Source of the DNA: Streptomyces sp. DH-12
GTDB taxonomy: Bacteria > Actinomycetota > Actinomycetes > Streptomycetales > Streptomycetaceae
Direction of reading: 5' to 3'
DNA: 64,000 nucleotides
Assembly (NCBI RefSeq): GCF_002899455.1
Contig: NZ_PPFB01000001.1
Coordinates: forward strand, 5,617,001-5,681,000
This document shows positions 42,823 through 51,450 of the stretch, in pieces (the stretch's first letter is position 1; each line of letters opens with the position of its first letter). The notes beneath the pieces are model-generated. The model was not told the DNA's origin and made no database searches. It saw nothing but the letters and a program-made list of their open reading frames with translations. The translations under genes and the position numbers were made by a program.

Positions 42823-43629
42823 GTGAGTGTGCTCGACGAGATCATCGACGGAGTCCGTGCCGACCTGGCGGAGCGGCAGGCGCGCGTCAGCCTCGACGAG
42901 CTCAAGGAGCGCGCGGCCAAGGCCCCCGCCGCCAAGGACGGCGTGGCCGCCCTGCGCGGTGACGGCGTCAAGGTGATCTGCGAGGTGAAGCGCTCCAGCC
43001 CCTCCAAGGGCGCGCTGGCCGCGATCGCCGACCCGGCGGCACTCGCCGCCGACTACGAGGCGGGCGGCGCCTCCGTCATCTCCGTCCTCACCGAGCAGCG
43101 CCGCTTCGGCGGTTCGCTGGCCGACCTGGAGGCCGTCCGTGCCCGGGTGGACATCCCCGTGCTGCGCAAGGACTTCATCGTCACGTCGTACCAGCTCTGG
43201 GAGGCCCGCGCGTACGGCGCCGACCTGGCGCTGCTGATCGTGGCCGCCCTGGAGCAGTCCGCCCTGGAGTCGCTGATCGAGCGCGCCGAGTCCATCGGCC
43301 TCACCCCGCTGGTCGAGGTGCACGACGAGGACGAGGTGGAGCGGGCGGTCGACGCCGGCGCCAAGGTCATCGGCGTCAACGCGCGCAACCTCAAGACCCT
43401 CGAGGTCGACCGCGGCACCTTCGAGCGGGTGGCCCCCGAGATCCCGGCCCACCTCGTGAGGGTCGCCGAGTCCGGCGTGCGCGGCCCGCACGACCTGATC
43501 GCCTACGCCAACGCCGGGGCCGACGCCGTCCTGGTCGGCGAGTCCCTGGTGACCGGCAAGGACCCGAAGACGGCGGTCGCCGACCTGGTCGCCGCGGGCG
43601 AGCACCCGGCCCTGCGCCACGGCCGCTGA
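42823..43629 (+). CDS. trpC: Indole-3-glycerol phosphate synthase
   Basis: A 268-aa TIM-barrel enzyme converting CdRP to indole-3-glycerol phosphate. Conserved: VICEVKRSSPSKG (catalytic Lys), VLTEQRRFGGSL, VLRKDFIV (second catalytic Lys), GVNARNLKTLEVD and AESGVRG. The protein is TrpC only, not fused to TrpF. The GTG has AGGAAGGGGG upstream. It opens the trpC-M-B-A operon. Confidence 0.97.
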   Translation: MSVLDEIIDGVRADLAERQARVSLDELKERAAKAPAAKDGVAALRGDGVKVICEVKRSSPSKGALAAIADPAALAADYEAGGASVISVLTEQRRFGGSLADLEAVRARVDIPVLRKDFIVTSYQLWEARAYGADLALLIVAALEQSALESLIERAESIGLTPLVEVHDEDEVERAVDAGAKVIGVNARNLKTLEVDRGTFERVAPEIPAHLVRVAESGVRGPHDLIAYANAGADAVLVGESLVTGKDPKTAVADLVAAGEHPALRHGR

Positions 43630-43651
43630 GACCCCGTCAGGCCGACCCCCG

Positions 43652-43795
43652 ATGACGCTTCCCCGACTCGCACGTGGCTGCCGGCCCCGCGGCTGCCGTG
43701 CCCCCGCCCGCCGGGTGCACGGCCGCAGGGTCCGCTACGTCATCGGCGACGAACCGGGCCAGGTGAACGGGCGGCGATGGCGACGCGCCCCTTAG
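43652..43795 (+). CDS. trpM: TrpM-like small protein of the trp operon, 47 aa
   Basis: A 47-aa, Arg-rich protein between trpC and trpB. It contains the block HGRRVRYVIGDEPGQVNGRR that I recognise from TrpM (formerly trpX) of S. coelicolor, a small modulator of Trp synthesis and development. In S. coelicolor it is, to my knowledge, longer (about 63 aa). Here the reading frame ends in a TAG that lies inside an inverted repeat (CGCGCCCCT-T-AGGGGCGCG), so the C-terminus may have been cut by a repeat-type sequence. The ATG has no clear SD. Assignment is by motif and position. Confidence 0.72.
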   Translation: MTLPRLARGCRPRGCRAPARRVHGRRVRYVIGDEPGQVNGRRWRRAP

Positions 43796-43870
43796 GGGCG
43801 CGGGGCTCCACCGACATGCGGCTCCGCCACGCGGGCGCGAGCGACCACGCACGGCCCGCAGTGGCCGGCC
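43784..43870 (+). repeat. Dispersed Streptomyces-type intergenic repeat
   Basis: A 9-bp inverted repeat around a single T (43784-43802) begins the block and includes the trpM stop. The following bases (AGGGGCGCGGGGCT, GCGGCTCCGCC, GGGCGCGA) resemble a sequence I recall as scattered through many Streptomyces intergenic regions. It fills most of the gap before trpB. The copy number in this genome cannot be judged from one window. Confidence 0.55.
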
Positions 43871-43926
43871 CACCCCACGCCCCACGGCGACACGTGCCCA
43901 GAACACACTCACCGTGAGGTACACGC

Positions 43927-45210
43927 ATGCCCAGCACCTTCTTCATCCCCGACCCGGAGGGCCGGGTCCCCTCCCCGGAGGGCTACTTCGGCGCCTTCGG
44001 CGGCAAGTTCATCCCCGAGGCCCTCGTCGCGGCGGTCGACGAGGTCGCCGTCGCGTACGACAAGGCCAAGGCCGACCCCGAGTTCGCCCGGGAACTCGAC
44101 GACCTCCTGGCCCACTACACCGGCCGCCCCAGCGCCCTCACCGAGGTCCCCCGTTTCGCCGAGCACGCCGGCGGAGCCCGGATCTTCCTCAAGCGCGAGG
44201 ACCTGAACCACACCGGCTCACACAAGATCAACAACGTGCTCGGCCAGGCCCTGCTCACCAAGCGCATGGGCAAGACCCGCGTCATCGCCGAGACCGGCGC
44301 CGGACAGCACGGCGTGGCCACCGCCACCGCCTGCGCCCTGTTCGGCCTCGAGTGCACGATCTACATGGGCGAGATCGACACGCAGCGCCAGGCTCTCAAC
44401 GTGGCCCGGATGCGCATGCTCGGCGCCGAGGTCGTCGCCGTGAAGTCCGGCAGCCGCACGCTCAAGGACGCCATCAACGAGGCGTTCCGCGACTGGGTCG
44501 CCAACGTCGACCGCACCCACTACCTGTTCGGCACCGTCGCCGGACCGCACCCCTTCCCGGCGATGGTCCGCGACTTCCACCGCGTCATCGGCGTCGAGGC
44601 CCGCCGCCAGCTGCTGGAGCGCGCCGGACGCCTGCCCGACGCCGCGGTCGCCTGCGTCGGCGGCGGCTCCAACGCCATCGGCCTGTTCCACGCGTTCCTC
44701 CCCGACGAGAGCGTCCGCCTGATCGGCTGCGAGCCCGCCGGACACGGCATCGAGACCGGCGAGCACGCCGCCACCCTCACCGCGGGCGAGCCCGGCATCC
44801 TGCACGGCTCCCGCTCCTACGTCCTCCAGGACGACGAGGGCCAGATCACCGAGCCGTACTCGATCTCCGCCGGCCTGGACTACCCGGGCATCGGCCCCGA
44901 GCACGCCCACCTCAAGGACAGCGGCCGCGGCGAGTACCGCGCGGTCACCGACGACGCCGCCATGCAGGCCCTGCGCCTGCTGTCGCGCACCGAGGGGATC
45001 ATCCCGGCCATCGAGTCCGCGCACGCCCTGGCCGGCGCCCTGGAGGTCGGCAGGGAACTGGGCGAGGACGGGCTGATCGTCGTCAACCTCTCCGGACGCG
45101 GCGACAAGGACATGGACACCGCGGCCCGCTACTTCGGGCTGTACGACACGGACGCCGAGGTCGACGAGAACGCCTCCGGCACCGCCGAGATCGAGGGGGA
45201 CGCCAAGTGA
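43927..45210 (+). CDS. trpB: Tryptophan synthase beta subunit
   Basis: A 427-aa PLP enzyme joining indole and serine. GYFGAFGGKFIPEALVAAV, the PLP lysine in EDLNHTGSHKINNVLGQ, AETGAGQHGVATAT, the phosphate loop VGGGSNAIG, and LSGRGDKDM near the end are all standard for TrpB1. A tail of about 15 residues after the core is acidic. The ATG has GTGAGG upstream; trpA overlaps its stop by 4 bases, so the alpha and beta subunits are translated together. Confidence 0.97.
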   Translation: MPSTFFIPDPEGRVPSPEGYFGAFGGKFIPEALVAAVDEVAVAYDKAKADPEFARELDDLLAHYTGRPSALTEVPRFAEHAGGARIFLKREDLNHTGSHKINNVLGQALLTKRMGKTRVIAETGAGQHGVATATACALFGLECTIYMGEIDTQRQALNVARMRMLGAEVVAVKSGSRTLKDAINEAFRDWVANVDRTHYLFGTVAGPHPFPAMVRDFHRVIGVEARRQLLERAGRLPDAAVACVGGGSNAIGLFHAFLPDESVRLIGCEPAGHGIETGEHAATLTAGEPGILHGSRSYVLQDDEGQITEPYSISAGLDYPGIGPEHAHLKDSGRGEYRAVTDDAAMQALRLLSRTEGIIPAIESAHALAGALEVGRELGEDGLIVVNLSGRGDKDMDTAARYFGLYDTDAEVDENASGTAEIEGDAK

Positions 45211-46022
45211 GCGGGAACGTGCGGCTGCTGAGCGACACCCTCGCCGCGGCGAAGGCGGAGGGCCGCGCCGCCCTCATCGCCTACCTCCCCGCCGGGTTCC
45301 CGACCGTGGACGGCGGCATCGAGGCGGTCAAGGCGGCCCTGGAGGGCGGCGCCGACGTCGTCGAGGTGGGGCTGCCGCACAGCGACCCCGTCCTGGACGG
45401 CCCGGTCATCCAGACCGCCGACGACATCGCCCTGCGCGGCGGAGTGCGCATCGCCGACGTGATGCGCACGGTGCGCGAGGCCCACGCGGCCACGGGCGCG
45501 CCGATCCTCGTCATGACGTACTGGAACCCCGTCGACCGCTACGGCGTGGAGCGGTTCACCGCCGAGCTGGCGGAGGCCGGGGGCGCCGGGTGCATCCTGC
45601 CCGACCTGCCGGTCCAGGAGTCCGCGCTGTGGCGGGAGCACGCCGACAAGCACGGGCTCGCCACGGTCTTCGTGGTCGCGCCCAGCAGCAAGGACGAGCG
45701 GCTCGCCGAGATCACCGCGGCCGGCAGCGGCTTCGTCTACGCCGCCTCCCTCATGGGCGTCACCGGCACCCGTGAGTCGGTCAGCTCGCAGGCCGAGGAC
45801 CTGGTGCGGCGCACCCGCGCCACCACCGGCACCCCCGTGTGCGTCGGACTCGGCGTCTCCACCCCCGCGCAGGCCGCGGAGGTCGCCCGGTTCGCCGACG
45901 GGGTGATCGTCGGCTCCGCCTTCGTCAAGCGGATGCTGGACGCGCCCGACGACGCGGCGGGCGTCGAGGCGGTCCGCGCCCTCGCCGGGGACCTGGCCCA
46001 GGGAGTGCGCGGGCAGGTGTGA
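45207..46022 (+). CDS. trpA: Tryptophan synthase alpha subunit
   Basis: A 271-aa TIM barrel that cleaves indole-3-glycerol phosphate and passes indole to TrpB. The general acid Glu is in VEVGLPHSDPVLDGPVIQTA and the catalytic Asp in CILPDLPVQES. The phosphate loop is GLGVSTPAQAAEV. Note GLPHSDP where many homologues have GIPFSDP; the substitution is common in actinobacteria. The GTG overlaps the trpB stop. A 13-bp hairpin follows. Confidence 0.97.
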   Translation: MSGNVRLLSDTLAAAKAEGRAALIAYLPAGFPTVDGGIEAVKAALEGGADVVEVGLPHSDPVLDGPVIQTADDIALRGGVRIADVMRTVREAHAATGAPILVMTYWNPVDRYGVERFTAELAEAGGAGCILPDLPVQESALWREHADKHGLATVFVVAPSSKDERLAEITAAGSGFVYAASLMGVTGTRESVSSQAEDLVRRTRATTGTPVCVGLGVSTPAQAAEVARFADGVIVGSAFVKRMLDAPDDAAGVEAVRALAGDLAQGVRGQV

Positions 46023-46071
46023 CCTCACCGGCCGGCGGGCCGTCGGGGTCCCTCGTACGGGTGGACCTGGG

Positions 46072-46100
46072 ACCGGGGAGGCGCTGGGCGCCTCCCCGGT
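46072..46100 (+). terminator. Terminator of the trpCMBA operon
   Basis: A perfect 13-bp stem (ACCGGGGAGGCGC and complement) with a TGG loop lies 49 bases after the trpA stop and 14 bases before the next GTG. Confidence 0.8.
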
Positions 46101-46114
46101 TCGTTCTGCGGGGT

Positions 46115-46891
46115 GTGAGCGAGAAGAACCGTGAGGGAAAGCGCACCGCCCGGGAGCGGCTGGCGGTCGAGCGCGAGAAGCAGAAGGCGGCGGAGAAGCG
46201 GCGCCGCACCCTGATCGTGGGTGCGAGCGTGGTCTGCGTCCTGGGGCTCGCGGCGGTGATCGGCGTCGTCGCGGCCAACGCGGGCGGGGACGACGAGAGC
46301 AAGGCGTCCGGCCCGGTCGTGGCGCCGTCGGGGGCCCAGGGCGAGGACGGCCTGGCCGTCCCGGTCGGGGAGGAGGACGCCAGGGCCACCCTCACGGTGT
46401 GGGAGGACTTCCGCTGCCCCGCCTGCAAGTCCTTCGAGCAGACCTACCGCTCGACGCTGAACGAGCTGACCGAGGCCGGCCGGCTGAAGGTCGAGTACCA
46501 CCTGGTCACGCTGATCGACGGCGGCCTCGGCGGCAGCGGCTCGCTGAACGCGGCCAACGCCGCCGCGTGCGCCCAGGACGCGGGGAAGTTCGCCGCGTAC
46601 CACGACGTGCTGTTCGACAACCAGCCGGCGGAGACCGACGACGCCTTCTCCGACGACGCCAAGCTGCTCGACCTGGCGAGCAAGGTCGACGGGCTCGACA
46701 CCCCCGAGTTCCGCGCCTGCGTCGAGGACGGCACGCACGACAGCTGGGTGGTCAAGTCCAACGAGGCCTTCCAGAAGGGCGGCTTCAGCGGCACCCCGAC
46801 GGTGCTGTTCGAGGGCGAGAACATCTACCAGGACCGTTCCATGACGCCCGAGAAGCTCAAGCAGATGGTCGAGGAGGCCGGCAAGTCCTAG
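46115..46891 (+). CDS. Membrane-anchored DsbA-family thioredoxin-domain protein (second copy)
   Basis: A 258-aa protein laid out like the one at 16 kb: a basic N-terminal 35 residues (RERLAVEREKQKAAEKRRR), one transmembrane helix (about 36-58), then an extracytoplasmic DsbA domain with CPAC in WEDFRCPACKSFE and the cis-Pro loop GTPTVLFEG. It likely acts on thiols of exported proteins. Positioned between trpA and lgt, separated from trpA by a terminator. The GTG (VSEKNREGK) was chosen; the frame is open far upstream but through trpA in a different phase. Confidence 0.9.
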   Translation: MSEKNREGKRTARERLAVEREKQKAAEKRRRTLIVGASVVCVLGLAAVIGVVAANAGGDDESKASGPVVAPSGAQGEDGLAVPVGEEDARATLTVWEDFRCPACKSFEQTYRSTLNELTEAGRLKVEYHLVTLIDGGLGGSGSLNAANAAACAQDAGKFAAYHDVLFDNQPAETDDAFSDDAKLLDLASKVDGLDTPEFRACVEDGTHDSWVVKSNEAFQKGGFSGTPTVLFEGENIYQDRSMTPEKLKQMVEEAGKS

Positions 46892-46978
46892 GGGGCGCGG
46901 TCCCCGAGGGCCTGTTATGGAGCCGTAGCCGGGCTGCCTGCCGTGCGGGCGGCCCGGCACGGTAGCGTCGGTCCTGCC

Positions 46979-47962
46979 ATGGAACTTGCCTACATTCCCA
47001 GCCCGTCGAGCGGGGTGCTGTACCTCGGCCCCGTCCCGCTGCGCGGCTACGCGTTCTGCATCATCATCGGCGTCTTCGTTGCCGTCTGGCTCGGCAACAA
47101 GCGCTGGATCGCCCGGGGCGGGCGGGCCGGCACGGTCGCGGACATCGCCGTCTGGGCCGTGCCGTTCGGTCTGGTCGGCGGCCGGCTCTACCACGTGATC
47201 ACGGACTACCAGCTGTACTTCAGCGAGGGCCGTGACTGGGTGGACGCCTTCAAGATCTGGGAGGGCGGCCTCGGCATCTGGGGCGCCATCGCCCTGGGCG
47301 CGCTCGGCGCGTGGATCGGCTGCCGCCGCCGCGGCATCCCGCTGCCCGCCTACGCCGACGCCATCGCCCCCGGCATCGCCCTCGCGCAGGCCATCGGCCG
47401 CTGGGGCAACTGGTTCAACCAGGAGCTGTACGGGAAGGCCACCGACCTGCCGTGGGCGGTGGAGATCACCTCCTCCTCCGACGGCCGGATGCCGGGCACC
47501 TACCACCCGACGTTCCTCTACGAGTCGCTGTGGTGCATCGGCGTGGCGCTGCTGGTGATCTGGGCCGACCGGCGCTTCACGCTCGGCCACGGCCGCGCCT
47601 TCGCCCTGTACGTCGCCGGGTACTGCGCGGGCCGGTTCTGGATCGAGTACATGCGCGTCGACGAGGCGCACCACATCCTCGGCCTGCGGCTGAACAACTG
47701 GACGGCGATCCTGGTCTTCCTGCTGGCGGTGCTGTACATCGTGCTGTCCGCGCGGAAGCGCCCGGGGCGGGAGGCCGTGGTCGAGCCCGGCGCCGACGGA
47801 CCCGCGGACGGGGAGAAGAAGGCCGACGGCGACGCGACCGGGAAGGCGGACGCCCCCGACGAGGACGCGAAGGCGGACGACACCACGGACACCGGCGACT
47901 CCGGCGATTCCGAGGAGTCCGAGAAGTCCGGGGACGGGGCCGGGCCGGCCAGGAAGGGCTGA
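46979..47962 (+). CDS. lgt: Prolipoprotein diacylglyceryl transferase
   Basis: An integral membrane enzyme that transfers diacylglycerol from phosphatidylglycerol to the lipobox Cys, the step before LspA. 327 aa with about seven helices. Family motifs: FGLVGGRLYHVI, WEGGLGIWGA, the Lgt signature AQAIGRWGNWFNQELYGK, and HPTFLYES. The last 70 residues form a highly acidic, repetitive cytoplasmic tail (DTTDTGDSGDSEESEKSGD) not needed for catalysis. The ATG (MELAYIPSPSSG) matches family starts. Confidence 0.96.
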   Translation: MELAYIPSPSSGVLYLGPVPLRGYAFCIIIGVFVAVWLGNKRWIARGGRAGTVADIAVWAVPFGLVGGRLYHVITDYQLYFSEGRDWVDAFKIWEGGLGIWGAIALGALGAWIGCRRRGIPLPAYADAIAPGIALAQAIGRWGNWFNQELYGKATDLPWAVEITSSSDGRMPGTYHPTFLYESLWCIGVALLVIWADRRFTLGHGRAFALYVAGYCAGRFWIEYMRVDEAHHILGLRLNNWTAILVFLLAVLYIVLSARKRPGREAVVEPGADGPADGEKKADGDATGKADAPDEDAKADDTTDTGDSGDSEESEKSGDGAGPARKG

Positions 47963-47981
47963 CCGCCCGCCGTACGCGTGC

Positions 47982-48014
47982 CGAGGGCGCCCGGGGACAC
48001 CCCGGGCGCCCTCG
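47982..48014. terminator. Bidirectional terminator between lgt and the CitE-like gene
   Basis: A perfect 14-bp stem (CGAGGGCGCCCGGG and complement) with a GACAC loop lies between two convergent genes, 19 bases after lgt and 15 bases after the other stop. Confidence 0.85.
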
Positions 48015-48029
48015 CCGCTGCCGGCCGGC

Positions 48030-48860
48030 TCACCGTTTGTGCGCCAGCGCCAGTGTCCGGTGCGCCGCCGTCACCACCGCCGCGTCCACGAACGTGCCGT
48101 CGGGCAGGGCCTGCGCGCCCTGGGTGGCGGCCGCCGCCTTGAGGACCGTCTCCGCCTGCTCGATCTCCCGCTCCGTGGGCAGGTAGGCCCGCTCGATGAC
48201 CGGGAGCTGACGCGGATGGATCGCCGCCCTGCCCAGGAAGCCCAGGGCACGCCCGCGGACGCAGGACGCCTCCAGACCCTCCAGGTCACGGATGTCGGGG
48301 TGCACGGACTGGGCGGGCGGACCCAGCCCCGCCGCGCGCGCCGCGACCACCACCCGGGCCCGGCACCAGTCGAGCCCGGCGTCCTCGCGCACCCCCAGGT
48401 CGGCCCGCAGGTCCGCCTCGCCCAGCGTGATGCCGCGCAGCGCCGGGTGCGCGGTGGCCACGGCGTGGGCGTGCTCGATGCCGAGGGCGGTCTCCAGCAG
48501 CGCGTACAGGGGCGGGGGACCGCCGCGCGCGGAGACGGCCCCGCGCGCCGCCCGCACCACGTCGGACGGGGAGGACACCTTCGGCAGCCGCAGCCCCGAC
48601 AGGCCCGGCGCCGGGGCCAGCGCCGCCAGGTCGGCCTGTCCCCAGGGGCCGGTGAGGGCGTTGACGCGGACGTGCACCGGCACCGGCTGCGGGTCGCGCA
48701 GCAGCTCGGCGGTGGCCGCGCGGGCGTACGTCTTCCGCTCCGGCGCGACCGCGTCCTCCAGGTCGACCACCACCACGTCCGCCCCGGAGACCAGCGCCTT
48801 CGCCACCACGCCGGGGCGGTCGCCGGGGGCGTACAGCCAGGTCAGCGGGGGGCCCTTCAC
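48030..48860 (-). CDS. HpcH/HpaI aldolase / CitE-like lyase
   Basis: A 276-aa TIM-barrel enzyme of the citrate lyase beta-like family: LTWLYAPGDRPGVVAKAL, DVVVVDLEDAVAPERKTYAR (metal Glu/Asp), PVHVRVNAL, LYALLETALGIEHA, TLGEADLRADLG, and FLGRAAIHPRQLPVIERAY. Such proteins cleave or form C-C bonds on acyl-CoA thioesters (malyl-, citramalyl- or HMG-CoA type). The stop-start overlap of 4 bases with the CoA-transferase gene suggests that enzyme makes its thioester substrate. The exact substrate is unknown. It is the last gene of the six-gene operon. Confidence 0.9.
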   Translation of the reverse strand: MKGPPLTWLYAPGDRPGVVAKALVSGADVVVVDLEDAVAPERKTYARAATAELLRDPQPVPVHVRVNALTGPWGQADLAALAPAPGLSGLRLPKVSSPSDVVRAARGAVSARGGPPPLYALLETALGIEHAHAVATAHPALRGITLGEADLRADLGVREDAGLDWCRARVVVAARAAGLGPPAQSVHPDIRDLEGLEASCVRGRALGFLGRAAIHPRQLPVIERAYLPTEREIEQAETVLKAAAATQGAQALPDGTFVDAAVVTAAHRTLALAHKR

Positions 48861-50077
48861 AGCGCGCCCTCCGCCCGCAGCTCCGCCAGGTCGGCCGGGG
48901 TGAGGCCCAGCCCGGTCAGCACCTCCTCGGTGTCCGCGCCGTGCGGGCGGCCCGCCCAGCGGACCGCCCCCGGGGTGTCGGAGAGCCGGAACAGCACGTT
49001 CTGCATGCGCAGCGGGCCCAGTTCCGGGTCGTCGACCGTGGTGATCGTGCCGAGCGCCTGGTACTGCGGGTCCGCCATGACGTCCCGTACGTCCTGGACC
49101 GGGGCGACGGCCGCCTCCGCCTTCTCGAACGCGGCCAGCACGTCGGCGCGGGTGTGCCGGGCGATCCAGCCGCCGACCGCCTCGTCCAGCACGTCCGCGT
49201 GCCGGGCCCGGCCCTCGCCGGTGGCGAACCAGGGCGCGTCGATCAGGTCGGGGCGCCCCACGAGCACCATCACCCGCTCGGCGATCGACTGGGCCGAGGT
49301 GGAGACGGCGACCCAGGTGCCGTCGGCGGTGAGGTAGGTGCCGCGCGGGGCGTTGTTCTGCGACCGGTTGCCGGTGCGCGGCTGGACGTGCCCGAGCTGG
49401 TCGTACCAGGTGGGATGGGGGCCGAGGACGGCCAGGATCGGCTCGATCAGCGCCGTGTCCACCACCTGCCCCTGGCCCGTGCGGTCGCGGGCCGCGAGCG
49501 CGGTCATGATCGCGTACGCCGTGGTGAGGCCCGCGACGGAGTCCGCGAGGCCGAACGGCGGCAGGGTCGGCGGCGCGTCCGGTTCGCCGGTGAGCGCGGC
49601 GAAACCGCTCATCGCCTCGGCGAGGGTCCCGAACCCCGGCCGGTGCGCGTACGGGCCGAACTGGCCGAAGCCGGTGACCCGCGCCAGCACCAGCCGGGGG
49701 TTGACCGCGGACAGCTCGGGCCAGCCCAGGTCCCACTTCTCCAGGGTGCCGGGGCGGAAGTTCTCCACGACCACGTCGGCGGTGGCCGCCAGGCGCAGCA
49801 GGGTGGCCCGGCCGCCCGGCGTGGACAGGTCGAGGGTGACGGTGCGCTTGTTGCGGCCGAGGACCTTCCACCACAGGCCGACGCCGTCCCTGGACGGCCC
49901 GTGGCCGCGTGAGGGGTCGGGGCGCCTCGGGTGCTCGACCTTGACGACGTCGGCGCCGAAGTCGCCGAGCAGGGTGGCCGCGAGGGGGCCGGCGAAGAGG
50001 GTGGCGAGGTCCAGGACGCGCAGGCCGGTCAGCGGGGGAGCGGCGGGGGCGGCGGTGGCCGGGTCGGGGGGTGTCAT
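48857..50077 (-). CDS. Family III CoA-transferase (CaiB/BaiF)
   Basis: A 406-aa protein with the family III fold signature: LRVLDLATLFAGPLAATLLGDFGADVVKVE, RNKRTVTLDL, ADVVVENFRPGTLEKWDL with the Asp/Glu region, and RTGQGQVVDTALIE. The catalytic Asp position of formyl-CoA transferase relatives falls near the FGLADSVAG segment. Transfers CoA between carboxylic acids. It overlaps the CitE-like gene (downstream) and an ADP-ribosylglycohydrolase gene (upstream) by 4 bases each. Confidence 0.9.
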   Translation of the reverse strand: MTPPDPATAAPAAPPLTGLRVLDLATLFAGPLAATLLGDFGADVVKVEHPRRPDPSRGHGPSRDGVGLWWKVLGRNKRTVTLDLSTPGGRATLLRLAATADVVVENFRPGTLEKWDLGWPELSAVNPRLVLARVTGFGQFGPYAHRPGFGTLAEAMSGFAALTGEPDAPPTLPPFGLADSVAGLTTAYAIMTALAARDRTGQGQVVDTALIEPILAVLGPHPTWYDQLGHVQPRTGNRSQNNAPRGTYLTADGTWVAVSTSAQSIAERVMVLVGRPDLIDAPWFATGEGRARHADVLDEAVGGWIARHTRADVLAAFEKAEAAVAPVQDVRDVMADPQYQALGTITTVDDPELGPLRMQNVLFRLSDTPGAVRWAGRPHGADTEEVLTGLGLTPADLAELRAEGAL

Positions 50078-51450
50078 GGGCGGGACGCCTCCAGGTGGGT
50101 GAGACGGGCCAGGGAGTCGAAGCCGGCGCCGTCGAAGTCGCCGACGGAGGTGGCCAGGCGGTTCTTCAGCGGGGCCGTCCAGCGCTCGGGGAGCGCGCGG
50201 GGCGAGCCGGCGAGCAGTCCGGCGACGCTGCCGGCGGCGGCGCCGACCGAGTCGGTGTCCCAGCCGCCGGACACCGCGCGGCAGATCGAGGCGGTGAAGT
50301 CCCCGTCGGCGTGGGTGAGCGCGGCGGCCAGCAGGGCGGTGTTGGGGACGGCGTGCACCCAGTGGTGGGCGGCGCCGTGCGTCTCGTGCAGCAGGTCGGC
50401 CACGGTGTCGAAGTCGCCGTGATCGCGGGCCAGCCGCACGGCGTCGCGGACGGCCCGTGCGAGCCGGGAGCGGGGCGGGACGACGGTGAGCCCGGTGCGC
50501 AGACAGGTGTGCACGTCACGCTCGCCGCCGGCCGCGGCGGCGATGACGGCGGCGGTGAACATGGCCGCGTAGACGCCGTTGGCGGTGTGGGTGAGGACGG
50601 CGTCCCGGTACGCCTGCTCGGCCGCGGCGCCCGGGTCGCCGGGGTTGGTCCAGCCGTGCGCGTCGGCGCGGATCAGGGCGCCGATCCACTCGCGGAACGG
50701 GTTGTGGTGGCGGGCGGTCAGCGGCGGTTCGAGCCCGCAGAGGAGGTTGCGGTAGGCGACGCGCTCGGCGGTGAAGGTGCGGCCGGCGGGCAGCTCGTCG
50801 AGCCAGACGCGGGCCACGTCGCCGGTGGTGAAGCGGCGGCCGTGGCGGCGCAGCACCAGCAGGGCGAGCAGCGGGTAGTTCAGGTCGTCGTCCTCGGGCA
50901 TGCCGTCGATGTTCTCGGCGAGCGAGGTGGCCGCCGAGCGCCGGTTCCAGGGATGCCGGTCCAGCAGCTCGGCGGGGACGCCCCGGGCGGTGAACCAGCC
51001 GTTCAGCGGCCAGTTGCCGGCGGCGCGGGCGAGGTCCCGGATGGCGGTCAGGGGCAGCTTCTCCACCGGCTTGCCCAGCAGGCAGCCGGCCGCCCGGCCG
51101 AGCCAGGCCGCCTCCAGCCGCGCCTCGGACACCGGCCCGTCCCAGGCCGCCGGGGCGCCGGGGGAGAGGGGCCACTCGGGGCACAGCGCCCGGATCGCGG
51201 CGAAGTCGGAGGGCTCGTCGTCAGCGAGGGCGCTGGGCAGCTCGGCCAGTTCGTCCAGCAGGTCGCCGGCCAGCAGGCGCAGGGAACGGGAGGCCGGGCG
51301 GGGGGAGGCGCCGGCGGTGAGCGGGGCCGGGGGACCGCCCGCCGCGTGCCAGCGGGCGGCGACCGCCGACGCCTCCCGGCCGTCCAGCGCGGCCTGGCGC
51401 AGCTCGTGCCCGACGAGGTCCTCCGGCTGCACCCAGGTCAGCCGGAGCAT
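50074..51450 (-). CDS. ADP-ribosylglycohydrolase-family protein A (variant, long N-terminal region)
   Basis: A 458-aa member of the ADP-ribosylglycohydrolase (ARH) fold. The first 108 residues are an extra region. The ARH domain starts LEAAWLGRAAGCLLGKPVEKLPL, where the usual GDA is replaced but the glutamate (E130) is kept. The first metal motif is EDDDLNYPLL (residues 186-189) instead of TDDT, and the C-terminal motif GGWDTDSVGAAAG is intact (D398, D400). This is a recognised variant of the fold, likely to bind Mg. Substrate unknown. It overlaps its upstream neighbour by 13 bases. Confidence 0.85.
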   Translation of the reverse strand: MLRLTWVQPEDLVGHELRQAALDGREASAVAARWHAAGGPPAPLTAGASPRPASRSLRLLAGDLLDELAELPSALADDEPSDFAAIRALCPEWPLSPGAPAAWDGPVSEARLEAAWLGRAAGCLLGKPVEKLPLTAIRDLARAAGNWPLNGWFTARGVPAELLDRHPWNRRSAATSLAENIDGMPEDDDLNYPLLALLVLRRHGRRFTTGDVARVWLDELPAGRTFTAERVAYRNLLCGLEPPLTARHHNPFREWIGALIRADAHGWTNPGDPGAAAEQAYRDAVLTHTANGVYAAMFTAAVIAAAAGGERDVHTCLRTGLTVVPPRSRLARAVRDAVRLARDHGDFDTVADLLHETHGAAHHWVHAVPNTALLAAALTHADGDFTASICRAVSGGWDTDSVGAAAGSVAGLLAGSPRALPERWTAPLKNRLATSVGDFDGAGFDSLARLTHLEASRP

